Part shown: positions 23,398 to 34,621 of the stretch, one piece after another
Layout of the letters: each line of letters opens with the position of its first letter
Numbering within the stretch: position 1 is the first letter of the stretch
DNA from: Cryptomeria japonica
Lineage: Eukaryota > Streptophyta > Pinopsida > Cupressales > Cupressaceae
DNA length: 64,000 nucleotides
Assembly (NCBI RefSeq): GCF_030272615.1
Contig: NC_081408.1
Span: 64,602,614 to 64,666,613 of the forward strand
Reading direction: 5' to 3'
Position numbers and translations under genes: made by a program
Notes under the pieces: generated by a model
The model's input: the letters and a program-made list of their open reading frames with translations, nothing else
Databases searched by the model: none
What the model was told of the DNA's origin: nothing

Positions 23398-23950
23398 TCA
23401 GTAATTGGACATTATCTTCATTTTCTTCAGTAGCTTTCTCGGTAGGACTTCTTGGTTGAACATAAACAAATTCTTCATAATCTTCTAGTTCTTTGGAATT
23501 TCCTTCATCATTTCTTTTTGCAAATTCATCAATTTTCACATTTGCACTTTCTACTATTTTGTTAGATGATTTGATCAGATATTTAAATGCTTTACTTCTA
23601 GAGGAATAACCAAGAAATGTTCCTTCTTCACTTTTCTGATCAAACTTTCCATTTTTGTCATCTTTGTGAACATAGCATCTACTTCCAAAGATTTTAAAAT
23701 AACTTACATTAGGTTTCTTGTCATACTAGATCTCATATGGTGTCTTCATGGTTCCTTTCTTCAATTGAACTTGGTTCAGGGTGTAAACTGTAGTGCTGAT
23801 TGCTTCTCTCCAAAATGTTTGAGGTACCATCTTTTCTATCATCAGGGTTCTAGCACAATCCACAATTGATCTATTTCTTCTCTTGGCTATCCCATTTTGT
23901 TGAGGTGTTCTCGGTGCAGATACTTACCTCTTTATACCATGTTCATTGCA
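23309..23950 (-). pseudogene. pol: Copia-C integrase C-terminus and linker remnant
   Basis: Minus-strand reading gives the acidic linker NSKELEDYEEFVYVQPRSP (open 23539-23309), which precedes RT in copia polyproteins. Upstream, near 23620-23900, comes the integrase C-terminal part with GSRCYVHKDDK- and EGTFLGYSS-like sequence. It overlaps the RT open frame in another frame at 23309-23397, marking a frameshift. Confidence 0.6.
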
Positions 23951-24578
23951 ATATAAGTTAAATTCATCAGAAGAGAATTCTCTTTCTCTATCAGATCTAA
24001 GACATTTCAGTTGTCTTCCTATTTTATTTTCAACTCTTGCCTTGTACCATTTGAACATTTGAAAAGCTTCTGATTTTTCTTAAAATCATGACTGACATCA
24101 TCCTTGAGTAATCATCCATAAATAATATGAAATATTTATCACCATACTAACTTTGAACTTTCATAGAACCACAAAGATCAGTATGTACTAGATCTAAAAT
24201 TCCTTTAGAAGTGTAGGACTTACTTGTAAAGCTTGATCTTGTCATCTTACCCATCTGGCATCCTTGACACATATCATTCTCAGGATTTTCAAGACTCGGT
24301 AGACCTCTTACTTGGTGCTTCTTACTTATTTTGATCAGATTATCAAAATTTAGATGACAAAACCTTTTATGCCATAACTAGGTATCATCTATCTTTGCAT
24401 AAAAACATTTGTTCCGAGTTGAGTCAAGATGAAATGTATTACCTTTTGTTTGTGTCCTAGTAGTAGCTAACTTTCCATGCTTGTCATGAACTTTGACAAT
24501 TCCTTTCTAAAAATCTATTCAGTATCCTGTATTGTTTAGCTATGCTACACTCAACAAATTGTATTTCAAACCTTCAAC
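23951..24578 (-). pseudogene. pol: Copia-C integrase core remnant
   Basis: On the minus strand the zinc-binding region reads KRFCHLNFDNLIKISKKHQV...CQGCQMGKM near 24360-24245. The core follows: LDLVHTDLCGSMKVQS, KYFILFMDDYSRMM, and further on RSDRERE-like sequence near 23985. Several stops and a frameshift near 24080. Confidence 0.65.
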
Positions 24579-25106
24579 CTAGTATACATCATCACATTTA
24601 ACTTTGTCAAGAAGTGTTATAGATCCTTTACCTTTCACCGGACATGGTGCGTCATTACCAAATCTTACATAGCCTCCATCATAGTCTTCTAATTTAACAA
24701 ACTTGTGTTTATCACCTATCATATGATGTGAGAATCCACTATCTATGATCCAAGAATCATTATTATTTATGTGAGATATTAAGGCTTTTTCTTCATACCT
24801 TTCTTCATCAGATCCATCTTTAATGGCCACATAAACAACTTCCTCAGTATCAGTTTCATCAGATTTGTCATCATTGGATTCCTCATCAGCTACTAGACAT
24901 GTCTTTCTATCTCTTCTTCTGAAGTCTCGGTGTCCTCTGTGTTGGTAGTCTTTCTGCTTGTTATCTCGGTATTCTCTCTTTTCACTAGATTCTTTGTTAG
25001 GGTAGTTAGAAGCCATATGTCCTATCTTATCACAATTGAAACATTTTAAAGGTAGCCCTTTATACTTACCTTTTCCTCTCAGTAACCTTCTGGCTAATAA
25101 TGTTTC
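24579..25106 (-). pseudogene. pol: Copia-C zinc knuckle and protease, truncated gag
   Basis: Open from 25016 to 24579 and traceable upstream to 25106. The knuckle is CFNCDKIGHMASNY (last Cys lost), preceded by ETLLARRLLRGKGKYKGLPL. The protease motif is DSWIIDSGFSHHMIGD (DSG kept). The following KGSITLLDKVKCDDVY is typical. Everything upstream in gag is absent: the sequence changes abruptly at 25106/25107 into the copied Copia-B flank. Confidence 0.8.
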
Positions 25107-25140
25107 AAAGACTGGAAGGTGTCATAAGTTTACTTGCATT
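25107..25140 (+). repeat. 34-bp copy of Copia-B flank inside Copia-C
   Basis: Identical to 19627-19660, the Copia-B RT sequence immediately left of Copia-C, including the GCATT duplication. It is joined directly to the start of the second LTR. The duplicated unit is therefore flank plus LTR start, as expected if broken DNA was repaired by copying from the other LTR and past its edge. Confidence 0.9.
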
Positions 25141-26684
25141 TGATAGTTCTGATACTTAATTTAAGTACAAATGCCAATAGCTAACAAGATGAGAGGGGGG
25201 GGGTGAATCATAAAAACTTAATCTTCCATAAAATCAACAGATTCAACCTCCGTAACATATACTTCAGCAATATAACCAAAAACTGCTAAACATGCAAACT
25301 CATAAACACATAATCATCATAACACATATAACACCAGATTTAATGTGGAAACCCAAATAGGGAAAAAACACAGTGGGATTTTGGACCCACTAAGAAATAT
25401 ACTCTTCTAGAGTATGCTCGGTGAAAAGTAAATCCTGTTAAAGATTACAAACACATTGCTAGATGTGCCCCGGTTAAGGGATTTCCCTCAAATCTGTTAG
25501 GATCTTCACTTTGTTAGAAGTGACCTTGTCAAAGGATTTCAAACACTCATTTAGAATGTCACCTTGCTAGAGGGTTTACATATAAGACTGTTAAGTCCAC
25601 TCGGTTAAGAGATTTTTTGTTACTTACAAAATAATAGTAATACAAATCTATCTACAACTTCACATCTAAAATGCTAAAGCAGATTCTTATTTGCTCAAAA
25701 CAATCTAGTCATAAGAATTATCTTGTCCCTCTGCTGGGCTCTTTACTCTATTATTCAAACAGGTCTTCAAGCTTCTGTGCTCGATAATCAGTATGTAGCA
25801 TCCCTGTGCATACACTTTCCCGCATACATTGTTTATCAATAATTCCTCATTTATAAACAATTGCTAACGCTTAATCTCCTTGATCACATTTCCCATGATC
25901 AATCTTAGCCATCAGATCTTCAAACTTGACTAGGTTCAATGTATCCTTTTGATCTGAAAACATTTTACCTTACCTCGGGACTTGCATTCCTTTCTTGGAA
26001 CTTGCACAAGGTTATTGTGGTTCAATTTGCATTGTAGATCTTGCTAATTTTCCTTTGCCATAGATCCTTAACAAACTCCATGCATGACATACCAATCATT
26101 TATATATCTCCAGCTAATCATTGTCCTTCATTAAATAATGCTTTTATCCATCCCATGCACACTATCATAAATCAGTTGCAACTCGGTAAATACTAAACTT
26201 TACTCGATAAACATTTCGCCTTAATTGACTGATATCGATAACCTTAGGGTTTACCAACTAGGTTCCTTAGGGTTTACTGACTAGGTTCTTTGCTTGGTGA
26301 CATAGTATAGTCTTAACCTTACAATCAACAACATATGTAGAATATCAAAACAATCTAAACATCATGATCTCATCATTGTCTAACTCTGTAATAGTTGAGT
26401 TGCCCATTGAATAACTTATTTCTCCCCTTATACATCACATTTTTTCTGTGTCTTTTACCGACATCTTAATTCTCTTCAAATCAATCTTCTCAAGATATGG
26501 CAACATCATACTGAATTAGATAATCAATCTCTTGACATGAATGACAAAATAATGTTATAAAGATAGTTATCATCCTTCTTTAGTTATATCAATAATCTTC
26601 AACAACCTTCTCAATATCCTTACTAAATATCAACAGTCTCCTGATATTGAAATACCAACAATGTTTCTTACTGTAAAGCAAACA
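25141..26684 (-). repeat. Copia-C 5' LTR
   Basis: 1,544 bp. Its first 60 or so bases match the partner LTR almost exactly, apart from G-run length; beyond that, scattered differences of several per cent begin. Its right end has decayed (AGCAAACA for TGCCAACA) but sits directly on the GCATT duplication. Confidence 0.88.
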
Positions 26685-27917
26685 GCATTTGCAGCCCATA
26701 AGAAGTTCAAGGTATATTAGATGGATGTTAAGTCTACATTTTTGAATGGGATATTGGAAGAAGAGGTATACATAGAGCAACTAGATGGTTATGCTTTGAC
26801 TGATGAGAAAGACATGGTATGTAGATTGCATAAAGTTTGATATGGATTAAAGCAGGCACCCAAAGCATGGTATGAATGACTTCATACATGTTTGATGAAG
26901 ATAGGATTTGCAAGAACCATTGATGATAGTAATATTTATCTCAAGTTTGAAGGAGATGAAATACTAGTCAATGAAGTATTTGTTGATGATATTATTTTTG
27001 GAGGTAATGATGTCATGAGCAACAGTTTTGCAGATGAAATGAAAAATGAGTTTGAAATGTCTTTAGTAGGGGAAATAAAAAATTTCATAGGCTTACAAAT
27101 ACAACAAATGAAGAATGATATTTTCATTACTCAATCTAAGTATGTGAAAAAGGTTTTGAAGGCGTTTGGCATGACTGATTGTAAACTAGTTGGAACACCA
27201 ATGGTTATAGGTTGTAAGTTATCGAAGGAAGATGAATCTAAGTCAGTTGATGAAAGGGAATATAGGTCAATGACTGGCAAATTACACTATGTTGTTTAAA
27301 GTAGACTGAATATTCCCCATGCGGTTGGTATAGTTGCTAGATTTCAGAAGAATCCAAAGTAAGCACACCTGATAGCAACCAAGAGAATTTTTAGGTATTT
27401 GAAAGGTACAGTTGACTATGGATTATAGTATCCATATGGAGGAAACTTTAATTTGAAGGCATACATAGATGTTGATTGGATAGGAAATATTGACGATCAG
27501 AAAAGTACTACCGGTGGAGCATCCTTTCTAGGAGGAAGGCATGTTTCATGGAGTAATAAGAAGTAGAGTTGTACTTCACAATCTACTGCTGAAGCTTATA
27601 TGATTTGCACACAAGCTATTTGGATGAGGCACATTTTGGAAGGCTTTAAGATGAAGATATCAAAACCTATAACAATTTAATGTGATAATACAAGTGCCAT
27701 AAATATTTCTAAGAATCCTCTTTTGCACGCTTGCACCAAGAACATTGAATTGAAGTATCACTTTTTGAGGGAAAAATTTCAAAGTAAAGATGGTCTCTTA
27801 GAGCATGTTTCTATCAAGGAGCAACTTCTAGATATCTTTACCAAACCTCTTCCTAAGACCACTTTTGATTATCTTAGAAATCAGTTGGGGGTTGTCCCTC
27901 TTCATGAAGTTAGTTGA
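26685..27917 (+). pseudogene. pol: Copia-B reverse transcriptase 3' part and RNase H
   Basis: Resumes the RT gene after Copia-C with AAHKKFKVY and, after a stop, [20 protein letters not shown]. The catalytic motif EVFVDDIIFGGND is at about 26964-27006, within the open segment 26892-27299. RNase H follows with [35 protein letters not shown] and the C-terminus TKPLPKTTFDYLRNQLGVVPL. About ten stops interrupt it. Not functional. Confidence 0.85.
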
Positions 27918-28064
27918 GCATGATGTTGATTGCATCAATCCCTAAATCACTTGCAGAATTTTACATGGATTGATGAAGAAGTGGATCTATTCCACAGGGG
28001 GAGCATCAAGTTGCAGTATGTTGTTGATGCACAGTGAAAATTTGCAATTACATGTTTTACTTTC
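27918..28064 (+). other. Copia-B 3' UTR, left of Tat-1
   Basis: Non-coding, up to the Tat-1 insertion. The 5 bases CTTTC at 28060-28064 recur at 46600-46604 as the Tat-1 target duplication. Confidence 0.85.
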
Positions 28065-29530
28065 TGTAGACGTATAAAAATGACCATCTTCCTAAATGAA
28101 TATTTTATGTTCATTTCTCTATTTAATTAAATCCAATTTAATTAAATTATCCACATTCTTCTATTTTATTAAGTAAATTACTCGATTTATTTAAATAAAA
28201 TTCACTATACCATTTAATGAATAAATCATTTTATTCAATTAAATCCCCCTAGCCACTTTTAATTAAATTCAAATTTAATTAAAAAGTTATCCTAAATTGA
28301 ATAAATCAAATTTATTTAATTCCTCCAAATTGCAACCAAATTGAATGAAAATCAAGTAATTCAATTAAATCCTATTATCCCCCATCCACTTGCAAAATCC
28401 CAAACCCCTTCCTAATCCCTTCTAGAATCTTCTAATCGATTCTAATTAACCTAACCCTCCTCTAAACTTTGTCACATCCCTAAGCAAAGGGAGGTCACTT
28501 CTCAAATGGTCCAAAGTCTTGGATAACCATTGAAGGTTTTCAACCTTCAACCACCAAAAACCCTAAAGTCTTTGAAAACTATTGAAGGCTCCCAACCTTC
28601 AACCACTTAATCCACAAAGTCTCCAATAACCATTAATGGTTATTTCAAACCCTCCCACATGGTTAAAACATTTGTTTTGACTCAACCTCTACCCAACCCA
28701 AGGGTCTCATCAGGTCATTAATGCTTTGACCATGATTATCTCTTAATCATTTGCACAAAGGTTTATCTTTGGATTAGATCCTAATTCATTGGGTAAACCT
28801 AACTTAGACTTGACCCTTAGCCTTTAGATAACCATGAGGTCTCCTCAGGCCTTTAATGCCTCCAACCTCTTCTTTCAACCCAATCCTGTGTGGACATTTG
28901 TCACCATTTCATTGGTGCAAATTGTGCACATGGATTCTCAACTTTCAAACTTGGCCCTTGATTAAACCATTCAATCTTGACCATCCATTGCCCTGTTTAT
29001 GCTATAAATAGAGCTCTCATTCCTCCATTCTTAACAATCATCTTTCAAATTTGAAGCATCACACTTATGCTCAAATTGTTTCAAGCTTTCATTTTATATA
29101 TGCTCCTCATTTAGCCTCTTTTAAATCATGAATATGCATGTTTAGAATAAGTTCATTATAATTTTAGTTCAATTATAGATTAAATATAGTATGCTAGGAT
29201 AGTATTCATACTAACCTCGTCATCTTACCATTTAGTTTGTTGCATTTCTAGCATCTCATCTAGCTTATAACACATCTCATACTAAAATCAATTAAAATCT
29301 CTCTCGTTCTCATATTTGCCATCCCTAAACCATTTTGCTCAGTAATCTGAGAGCAAAACATTGGTTTGAGGGACATTGTGAGATAGAGAACCATGGGACC
29401 CTCCTTGGGAAGCTGAGTAACACCACGTTACTCCATAGCTTGCATCAAGAAGTCCTGTGTGTGTGTGTGGATTGGTATTTTACATATTTTTCACATTTTT
29501 AATTCTAACAACCCACTTTTCCCACATACA
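28065..29530 (+). repeat. Tat-1 5' LTR
   Basis: Begins TGTAGACG and ends CCCACATACA. TATAAATA at 29003-29010 is a likely promoter element, placing the RNA start near 29035. It differs from the 3' LTR only near 28589, 28740, 28918 and 29159. Confidence 0.95.
29003..29010 (+). promoter_or_regulatory. Tat-1 LTR TATA box
   Basis: TATAAATA in a GC-containing context (GCTATAAATAGAGC), the classic plant TATA form. It is identical in the 3' LTR at 46072-46079. Confidence 0.75.
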
Positions 29531-29534
29531 TTTC

Positions 29535-29552
29535 TGGCGCCCACCGTGGGGC
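29535..29552 (+). other. Tat-1 primer binding site
   Basis: TGGCGCCCACCGTGGGGC lies four bases after the 5' LTR. It has the TGG start expected for the complement of a tRNA 3' CCA end and a form common in Tat elements. I did not determine the tRNA. Confidence 0.8.
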
Positions 29553-29599
29553 ACTCACCCCAATAACTTATCATTTTTTGAATTTGAAGACTTTTGCAG

Positions 29600-30265
29600 G
29601 TACGCGGGAAACTAGAATTGGCGCGTCTCAGGAACATTTTAGCGCATAAGCCAAACAGTTTAGCGCTTCTAGCCTACTGTTTAGTGTGTGGGCTCTCTGT
29701 TCCAGCGCGTTCAAACTGTTCCTTAGCGCATTAAACTATTGACAAATTTTCCTGTAGGTATCGACGCCGACGAACCACAGATTAGCGCGTCTACCTGATA
29801 GAATAGCGCATTCACCCCAAGTTTTAGCGGTTCACCTACATCTTCTAGCGCGTATCAACGGATAGTTAGCGCATTGAAATTCATAATTTCTTGAGAAAAA
29901 CCGAAACGCAGATCAGCGCGTCTACCTGACAGATTAGCGAATGGGCCAAAAATAATAGCGCTTAGAATCGATCTTCCAGCGCATTTGAATAGACAGTCAG
30001 CGCATTAAACTTCAAAAATTTCCCGAATAACAGACCGCGGGAAAACCAAACCATAAATTAGCGCGTCTGAGCGACAGAGTAGCGCTTCTGAGAAACAGAA
30101 TAGCGCATGCAAGCGGGATAGTAGCGCATCGACCCAATATTGTAGCGCGTACAGTTTGTTCTGTAGCGCGTCAAAAAGAAAACCAACAAAAGATTGTGTA
30201 ACCGAATAAATAATTTTAGACTTGTGGAAGTCCCCCGAAACAAACTAACCGATTTCTTTTTGCAG
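29600..30265 (+). other. Candidate intron in the Tat-1 leader enclosing array 1
   Basis: TTTTGCAG/GTACGC at 29592-29605 reads as a splice donor, and GATTTCTTTTTGCAG at 30251-30265 as a strong acceptor. The 666-bp interval holds the whole of array 1. The antisense gene places its array in an intron in the same way. This is inference; no transcript data are available. Confidence 0.4.
29620..30172 (+). repeat. Array 1: 22 TAGCGCGT-like cores on a 21-nt register
   Basis: Cores start at 29620, 29641, 29662, 29683, 29704, 29725; 29784, 29805, 29826, 29847, 29868; 29915, 29936, 29957, 29978, 29999; 30060, 30081, 30102, 30123, 30144, 30165. Within each of the four groups the step is exactly 21 nt; groups are separated by 59, 47 and 61. 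The core is AGCGC followed by GT, AT or TT. The 13-14 nt between cores vary. The first core of each group is followed by similar sequence (GCGTCT...GA.AGA), so the groups are copies of a higher unit of about 130-165 bp. Confidence 0.95.
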
Positions 30266-31361
30266 GATTTTTAACAAGTTTCTTGCAGGAAAAGCGAGGA
30301 GATTTGTTTTACAAACAAAACGTTTTTCCTTTTGTTGACCTCGAAAATCGAAATTTGCTTTGTTGACGATCTATTTTCCATAGATTAAATAATCATTGCT
30401 ATACAGGGTTAAAAAGAACACCATGCTTGTTGGAGTAACATCTCCAAATAGAGGTTAGCAAACCATTGTCTTGAAGGCTAAAAAGAACAACTTATCTGCC
30501 ATGTATCGAAAGTGGAAGGTATATGCTCTCCCCTTAACTGGGTGACCAAAAAGCCAAACCACTCTTAAAGCTTTCTTTAATTCAAGCAATAAATCCTTTA
30601 GCAGGCCTGCCTTCCCAAGGAGTTGCACTCAACTCTTAAAGCCGTTTATGGCCGGTGTGAAGGGAACGACCTAAGTGGGGAACGGCTTTGACGCCAAGAA
30701 TTCCAACCCACTATAATCAAATGTGGAAAGTAACGAAAGTCCTTTTCAACGGTTGCGCGCAGCGATTAGCCTTCCCCCAGTATCCTTGAGATACGTAAAG
30801 CCTTTGTTCTAAAGGTTGGGAAGCCTCCTGAGGGAGTTTATCACTGACGGCCGAACGGGAAGCCTGATTAAGAACCTTAGCATTAGAAACTTTGAACTGA
30901 GTCAGTATCCAAACATTTGTAACATCATAGTGCAAGGGTGGGGAAGAATCCGCCCACAAGATTACTCACCATATATCTCCCAAGATAACTACTCAACTGT
31001 GAAGCAATTCACTTTGGGTTAATTTCTGGCAAAAGGCAAAAAAACGGGCGCCCTCTAGGGGGTGACACGGCTGTTTGAGCTGACGGAGTATCGAGACTAG
31101 TGAGCTATGATGTTGCTTATGACCCTTGAATAAAGAGTCTTTCTGAAGTGTTTATTTTGTATCCAACCTGTTAAAACATTGGGGATTCGAAAACATCCTC
31201 GACAAAACATACACTTTATGTTAGATTAAGTGAAATGATTGTACTTTGTGTGCCATGTTTACATTTTGTATTTCAGAAAATCATCCATCCAACTTAAAAA
31301 TTCTCTCAACAAAAGTCAAAAACATCACAAAGGCACCAAAAGGAAAAAAACAAGGCAGTTT
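30266..31361 (+). other. Tat-1 leader between the two arrays
   Basis: About 1.1 kb with stops in all frames and no recognised protein. It has moderately GC-rich stretches (30600-31080), including GGGCGCCCTCTAGGGGGTG near 31047-31065, that look capable of RNA structure. A TTTTGTATTTCAG near 31265-31277 resembles a splice acceptor. The packaging signal might be sought here, but I see no direct evidence. Confidence 0.4.
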
Positions 31362-31894
31362 AGCACATGGGAACAACATATTAGTGCGTCAAACAGTTAT
31401 TTTAGCGCATCTGAAGAACAAAATAGTGCGTACAACAAAAACAGTAGCGTTTTAACTGAAAGTAAAACAGAGACCAGATATTTTAGCGCGTGCAAAACAT
31501 ATCCTAGCGCATGTTACGAATCATTTAGCGCGTGTAACAAACGTCTTAGCGCTTAGAATCTCTGTTTTAGCGCATTAACCAAACCAGTTAGCACGTGAAA
31601 GTCGCAGTATAGCGCGTAATTCTCCAGAAAAACTTCACTACAAATTTCAAAACAGTCTGTTTTAGCGCGTGTAACAAACATCTTAGCGCGTGGAATCTCT
31701 GTCTTAGCGCATTAACCAAACCAGTCAGCGTGTAGAAAATACAGTCTAGCGCGTACATATTTCACAGTCGACCAAACAAAATTTTCCAAAGTCAATATTT
31801 TAGCGCGTGACCAGTGGCAGAGTAGCGCGTGGATAAATAGTTTTAGCGCATTAAAAAAATTTGCTAGCACATTGAACAACTGTTTTAGCGCGTG
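31362..31894 (+). repeat. Array 2: 22 TAGCGCGT-like cores on a 21-nt register
   Basis: Cores start at 31362, 31383, 31404, 31425, 31446; 31485, 31506, 31527, 31548, 31569, 31590, 31611; 31664, 31685, 31706, 31727, 31748; 31802, 31824, 31845, 31866, 31887. The step is 21 nt except for one of 22 and inter-group gaps of 39, 53 and 54. Several cores extend to TAGCGCGTG, whose complement contains CACGCGC. Variants such as AGTGCGT, AGCACGT and AGCGCAT are one CpG transition away from AGCGCGT. Confidence 0.95.
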
Positions 31895-32364
31895 AGAAAA
31901 AGGAGAAAAATAGAGAGTTGAAAGACCAAAATTTTTTGAAAAATTCAAAATATTTTAAAACACAGTTTTTCATCAAAACACGTCTTTATCAAACCCGAGT
32001 GACAAAAACAAGCCATAAAACTATTTCTCAAGTCAAATTTGCGTCAAACAAGGTTGTCCAAATCTGAAAACGAATCGAGCATTAGAGGACATCTTTTCTA
32101 TCATAATCCGGAAACTTGTCATCATCAGTGTCAATTCAATCCTTTAAATATCTTACGGATCTCATCTCAAAAACACTTGTCTAGAAATTTTCCAAATTGT
32201 CAAATTCAAGTTTCCAGATCGGGAAACTCTTATCCATATCATTTGACATGCTTTATCGTGAAGGAATAGCTAAACCTTCATTCTGATAAAGTAAAATTTG
32301 AAATTTTCAAAACAAGAATCAACTGAATCCAAATCAATCAAAGGAAATCATTGATCACTCATGC

Positions 32365-32751
32365 ATGACTAATCCCCTCATTCTGAGAAAGAAGAACCTC
32401 TATCGCAACATCACGTTAAAGAAACAGCGACCGAGCTTTTCCAAATTCATCAAGAGAAATAAATTTTTATACATCAATCGTCAACTCTTCAAATCCAATC
32501 GGGTATTTCTTCATCACGTCAAACGTTATATCCAAAACAAATCCAGCGAATTTGACAAAGAACCCCTGAAAACAAGAGCATACTGTCAAAAGTCTGCTTT
32601 TAATCAAAAGATAAACCGCGGAGGAAAAATCAATCCAGCATTCCTACCCGACGAGTGCATCACATATAACACACCTAGACCAGAACCACCAACGCTAGAG
32701 CAAAACATCAACGAGGACTTTGTTCCTTTCATCACTGAAAGTTTCTATTGA
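32365..32751 (+). CDS. Small basic ORF in the Tat-1 leader, unknown
   Basis: A 128-codon frame ending 58 bp before the gag ATG. The first 80 residues are rich in Lys and Arg and resemble nothing I know. The C-terminus is Pro/Glu-rich. Ogre elements of the same lineage carry an extra ORF upstream of gag, so position alone makes it a candidate, but the frame could be chance. No upstream context decides its start. Confidence 0.25.
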   Translation: MTNPLILRKKNLYRNITLKKQRPSFSKFIKRNKFLYINRQLFKSNRVFLHHVKRYIQNKSSEFDKEPLKTRAYCQKSAFNQKINRGGKINPAFLPDECITYNTPRPEPPTLEQNINEDFVPFITESFY

Positions 32752-32809
32752 AATGCCTGTCACTCGCTCTCAATGAAACAAACAAAGCGAGACACCCGCG
32801 GAATCAAGT

Positions 32810-34621
32810 ATGAATCGCAGATTATCAAATCCTTTTGAAGTTCCATCTTCAGAAGATCTTGAAATTACTGACGCAATTCTTCAGGAATGCCAAGAAAATC
32901 CTTCATTCCAAAAACTCATTGAAAAACTCATGGAAAATGACAAAGAAAAATATCTACTTATGCTTACAAGCAAAGGTGTCAAACTTCCTGAAGATTTCGA
33001 CGCAAACGTCTTTCAAATAGGATCTCAATAATACACATATCAAGAACAACAAAGGGAAGAAGAGACTCGCATACCTGAACAACGTATTCCAGAACAACAT
33101 ATACCAGAAATGCGAGTACCTATATTCGAAACCCCCGAACAACACATACCATTTGCTACACCTTTTCAAATGAGAACAAATCCAAGGGAAGAACTCTTCC
33201 CTCGGTAAGATAATACGCCTTTGGTTGCTCTTACTCAACAGATGCAAATGTTGCAAAGACAAATGCATGACATGCAACAAGGGACAACAGTACGGTATTC
33301 TATAAACGAAATCTGTCCTTATCCATTTGACAGAAGCTTAAACATGATACCTTTTCCTCCAAACTCAGACATTCCCAAATTTGATAAATATGATGGGAAA
33401 GGTGATCCTCGAGATCATGTTCGAGAATTTTGTACTATGAGTCTTGAATTTTCTCATAATGACACGTATCTGATGAGGTTATTCCCAAGAAGCCTGGGAG
33501 GACAAACAATGGAATGGTTATCCAAGATTACACCACCTGTTAGATCATTTGACGAATTGGTCAACAAGTTCATCACCCATTATTCTTACAACATCCAACA
33601 TGCCATAACCATGTTAGATATCTGCAACACCAAACAAAAGAACAATGAAACATTCATGTTATTCCTTCAACGTTGGCGACGCATGGTATCAAGATATCCT
33701 CGCGATATTCCTGAAAAAGAGAAAATGGAAATCTTCATTGATAACTTGAATGGGGAAATGAGTTACAGACTCAAACTTCAATGCATCCCATCTTTTGACA
33801 AGTTAATTAAAAATGGCATCCAAGTAGAGGAAGCTTGTGTCAAAAAGGGAACACTCAAGTTCTACAAAGAAGGAACGAACTCATCAAACTACAATAACCA
33901 AAACAATACCAATCTAGACAAAACTCGATTTTGGACTCGAAACAAAAACGACGGCAACAATGAATCCTATGATCCTAAATCTAAACAGCCAGTGCTTGCT
34001 TTATCAGGAAATACTCAGAATACGAAAAATCCTAAAAATGCTACTCCCAATACACCAAACAATACTCAAGGACAACTCAACACCAACAATGCCAATGATA
34101 ATCAAAACAAAAATCTGAATCCAGGGCCTAACAACAATTCACGCAACAACACCAACAATTTCCATAAGCGTATTTTCACACCATTGGGCCAATCATTAGA
34201 GTCCGCATTCAGAGAGCTGTTAGCAAACAAGGTTCTTTCTTTACCTCCAATCAACAATTACGAACCCCCGATCAAACCACCTTGGTGGAATGATTCCCAT
34301 TATTGTGATTTTCATCGAAACAAAGGTCATAGAACAAACGAGTGCATGAGATTGAAACACATAATCCAAGACATGATTGATCGAGGTGACTTAACAGTGG
34401 ATGGTCTCAAAACAAATAATGATCACGAAGCCTTCAAAGATCCTTTACCAAATTATAACAAAGATGGAGCATCAAGTTCAAATGATACACGCGGAGCTCG
34501 TATTAATCACATCTACAACAACACAATCAATCACATATCAGCTGAAGACCATCAAGTCAATGTTATAACCATTCGAGATAAACGTGATCATGAATCTATC
34601 AATGTAACAACCCGGACCTAG
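32810..34621 (+). pseudogene. gag: Tat-1 gag
   Basis: Capsid/nucleocapsid precursor. The frame starts at ATG 32810 (MNRRLSNPFEVPSSEDLEI) and is interrupted by TAA at 33029 and 33206, then open to TAG at 34619. A repeat-like RIPEQ/HIPEM segment near 33070-33120 precedes the capsid domain (retrotransposon-gag type), which spans roughly 33370-33830: EWLSKITPPVRSFDELVNKF, FMLFLQRWRRMVSRYP. An Asn-rich linker follows (33880-34160). The knuckle YCDFHRNKGHRTNEC (about 34301-34345) is of the CX2HX4HX4C form usual in this lineage. The same frame runs on into the protease, so gag and pol are fused. Confidence 0.88.

Larger units (their letters stand above)
19661..26684 (-). mobile_element. Copia-C: SIRE-like Ty1/copia element inserted in the Copia-B RT gene
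   Basis: LTRs 19661-21205 and 25141-26684, in minus orientation, flanked by the target duplication GCATT (19656-19660 and 26685-26689). The interior holds polypurine tracts, RNase H, RT, integrase, protease and the start of a zinc knuckle. The rest of gag and the primer site, which should lie left of 25140, are missing. In their place is a 34-bp copy of the Copia-B sequence that flanks the element's other end (25107-25140). The element is therefore a deletion derivative with templated filler. Confidence 0.9.

Noticed and set aside
29620-31894. CRISPR-like array (short repeats, variable spacers)
   Set aside because: Repeats are 7-8 nt and spacers 13-14 nt in a plant retrotransposon; no cas genes. 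Proportions and context are wrong.
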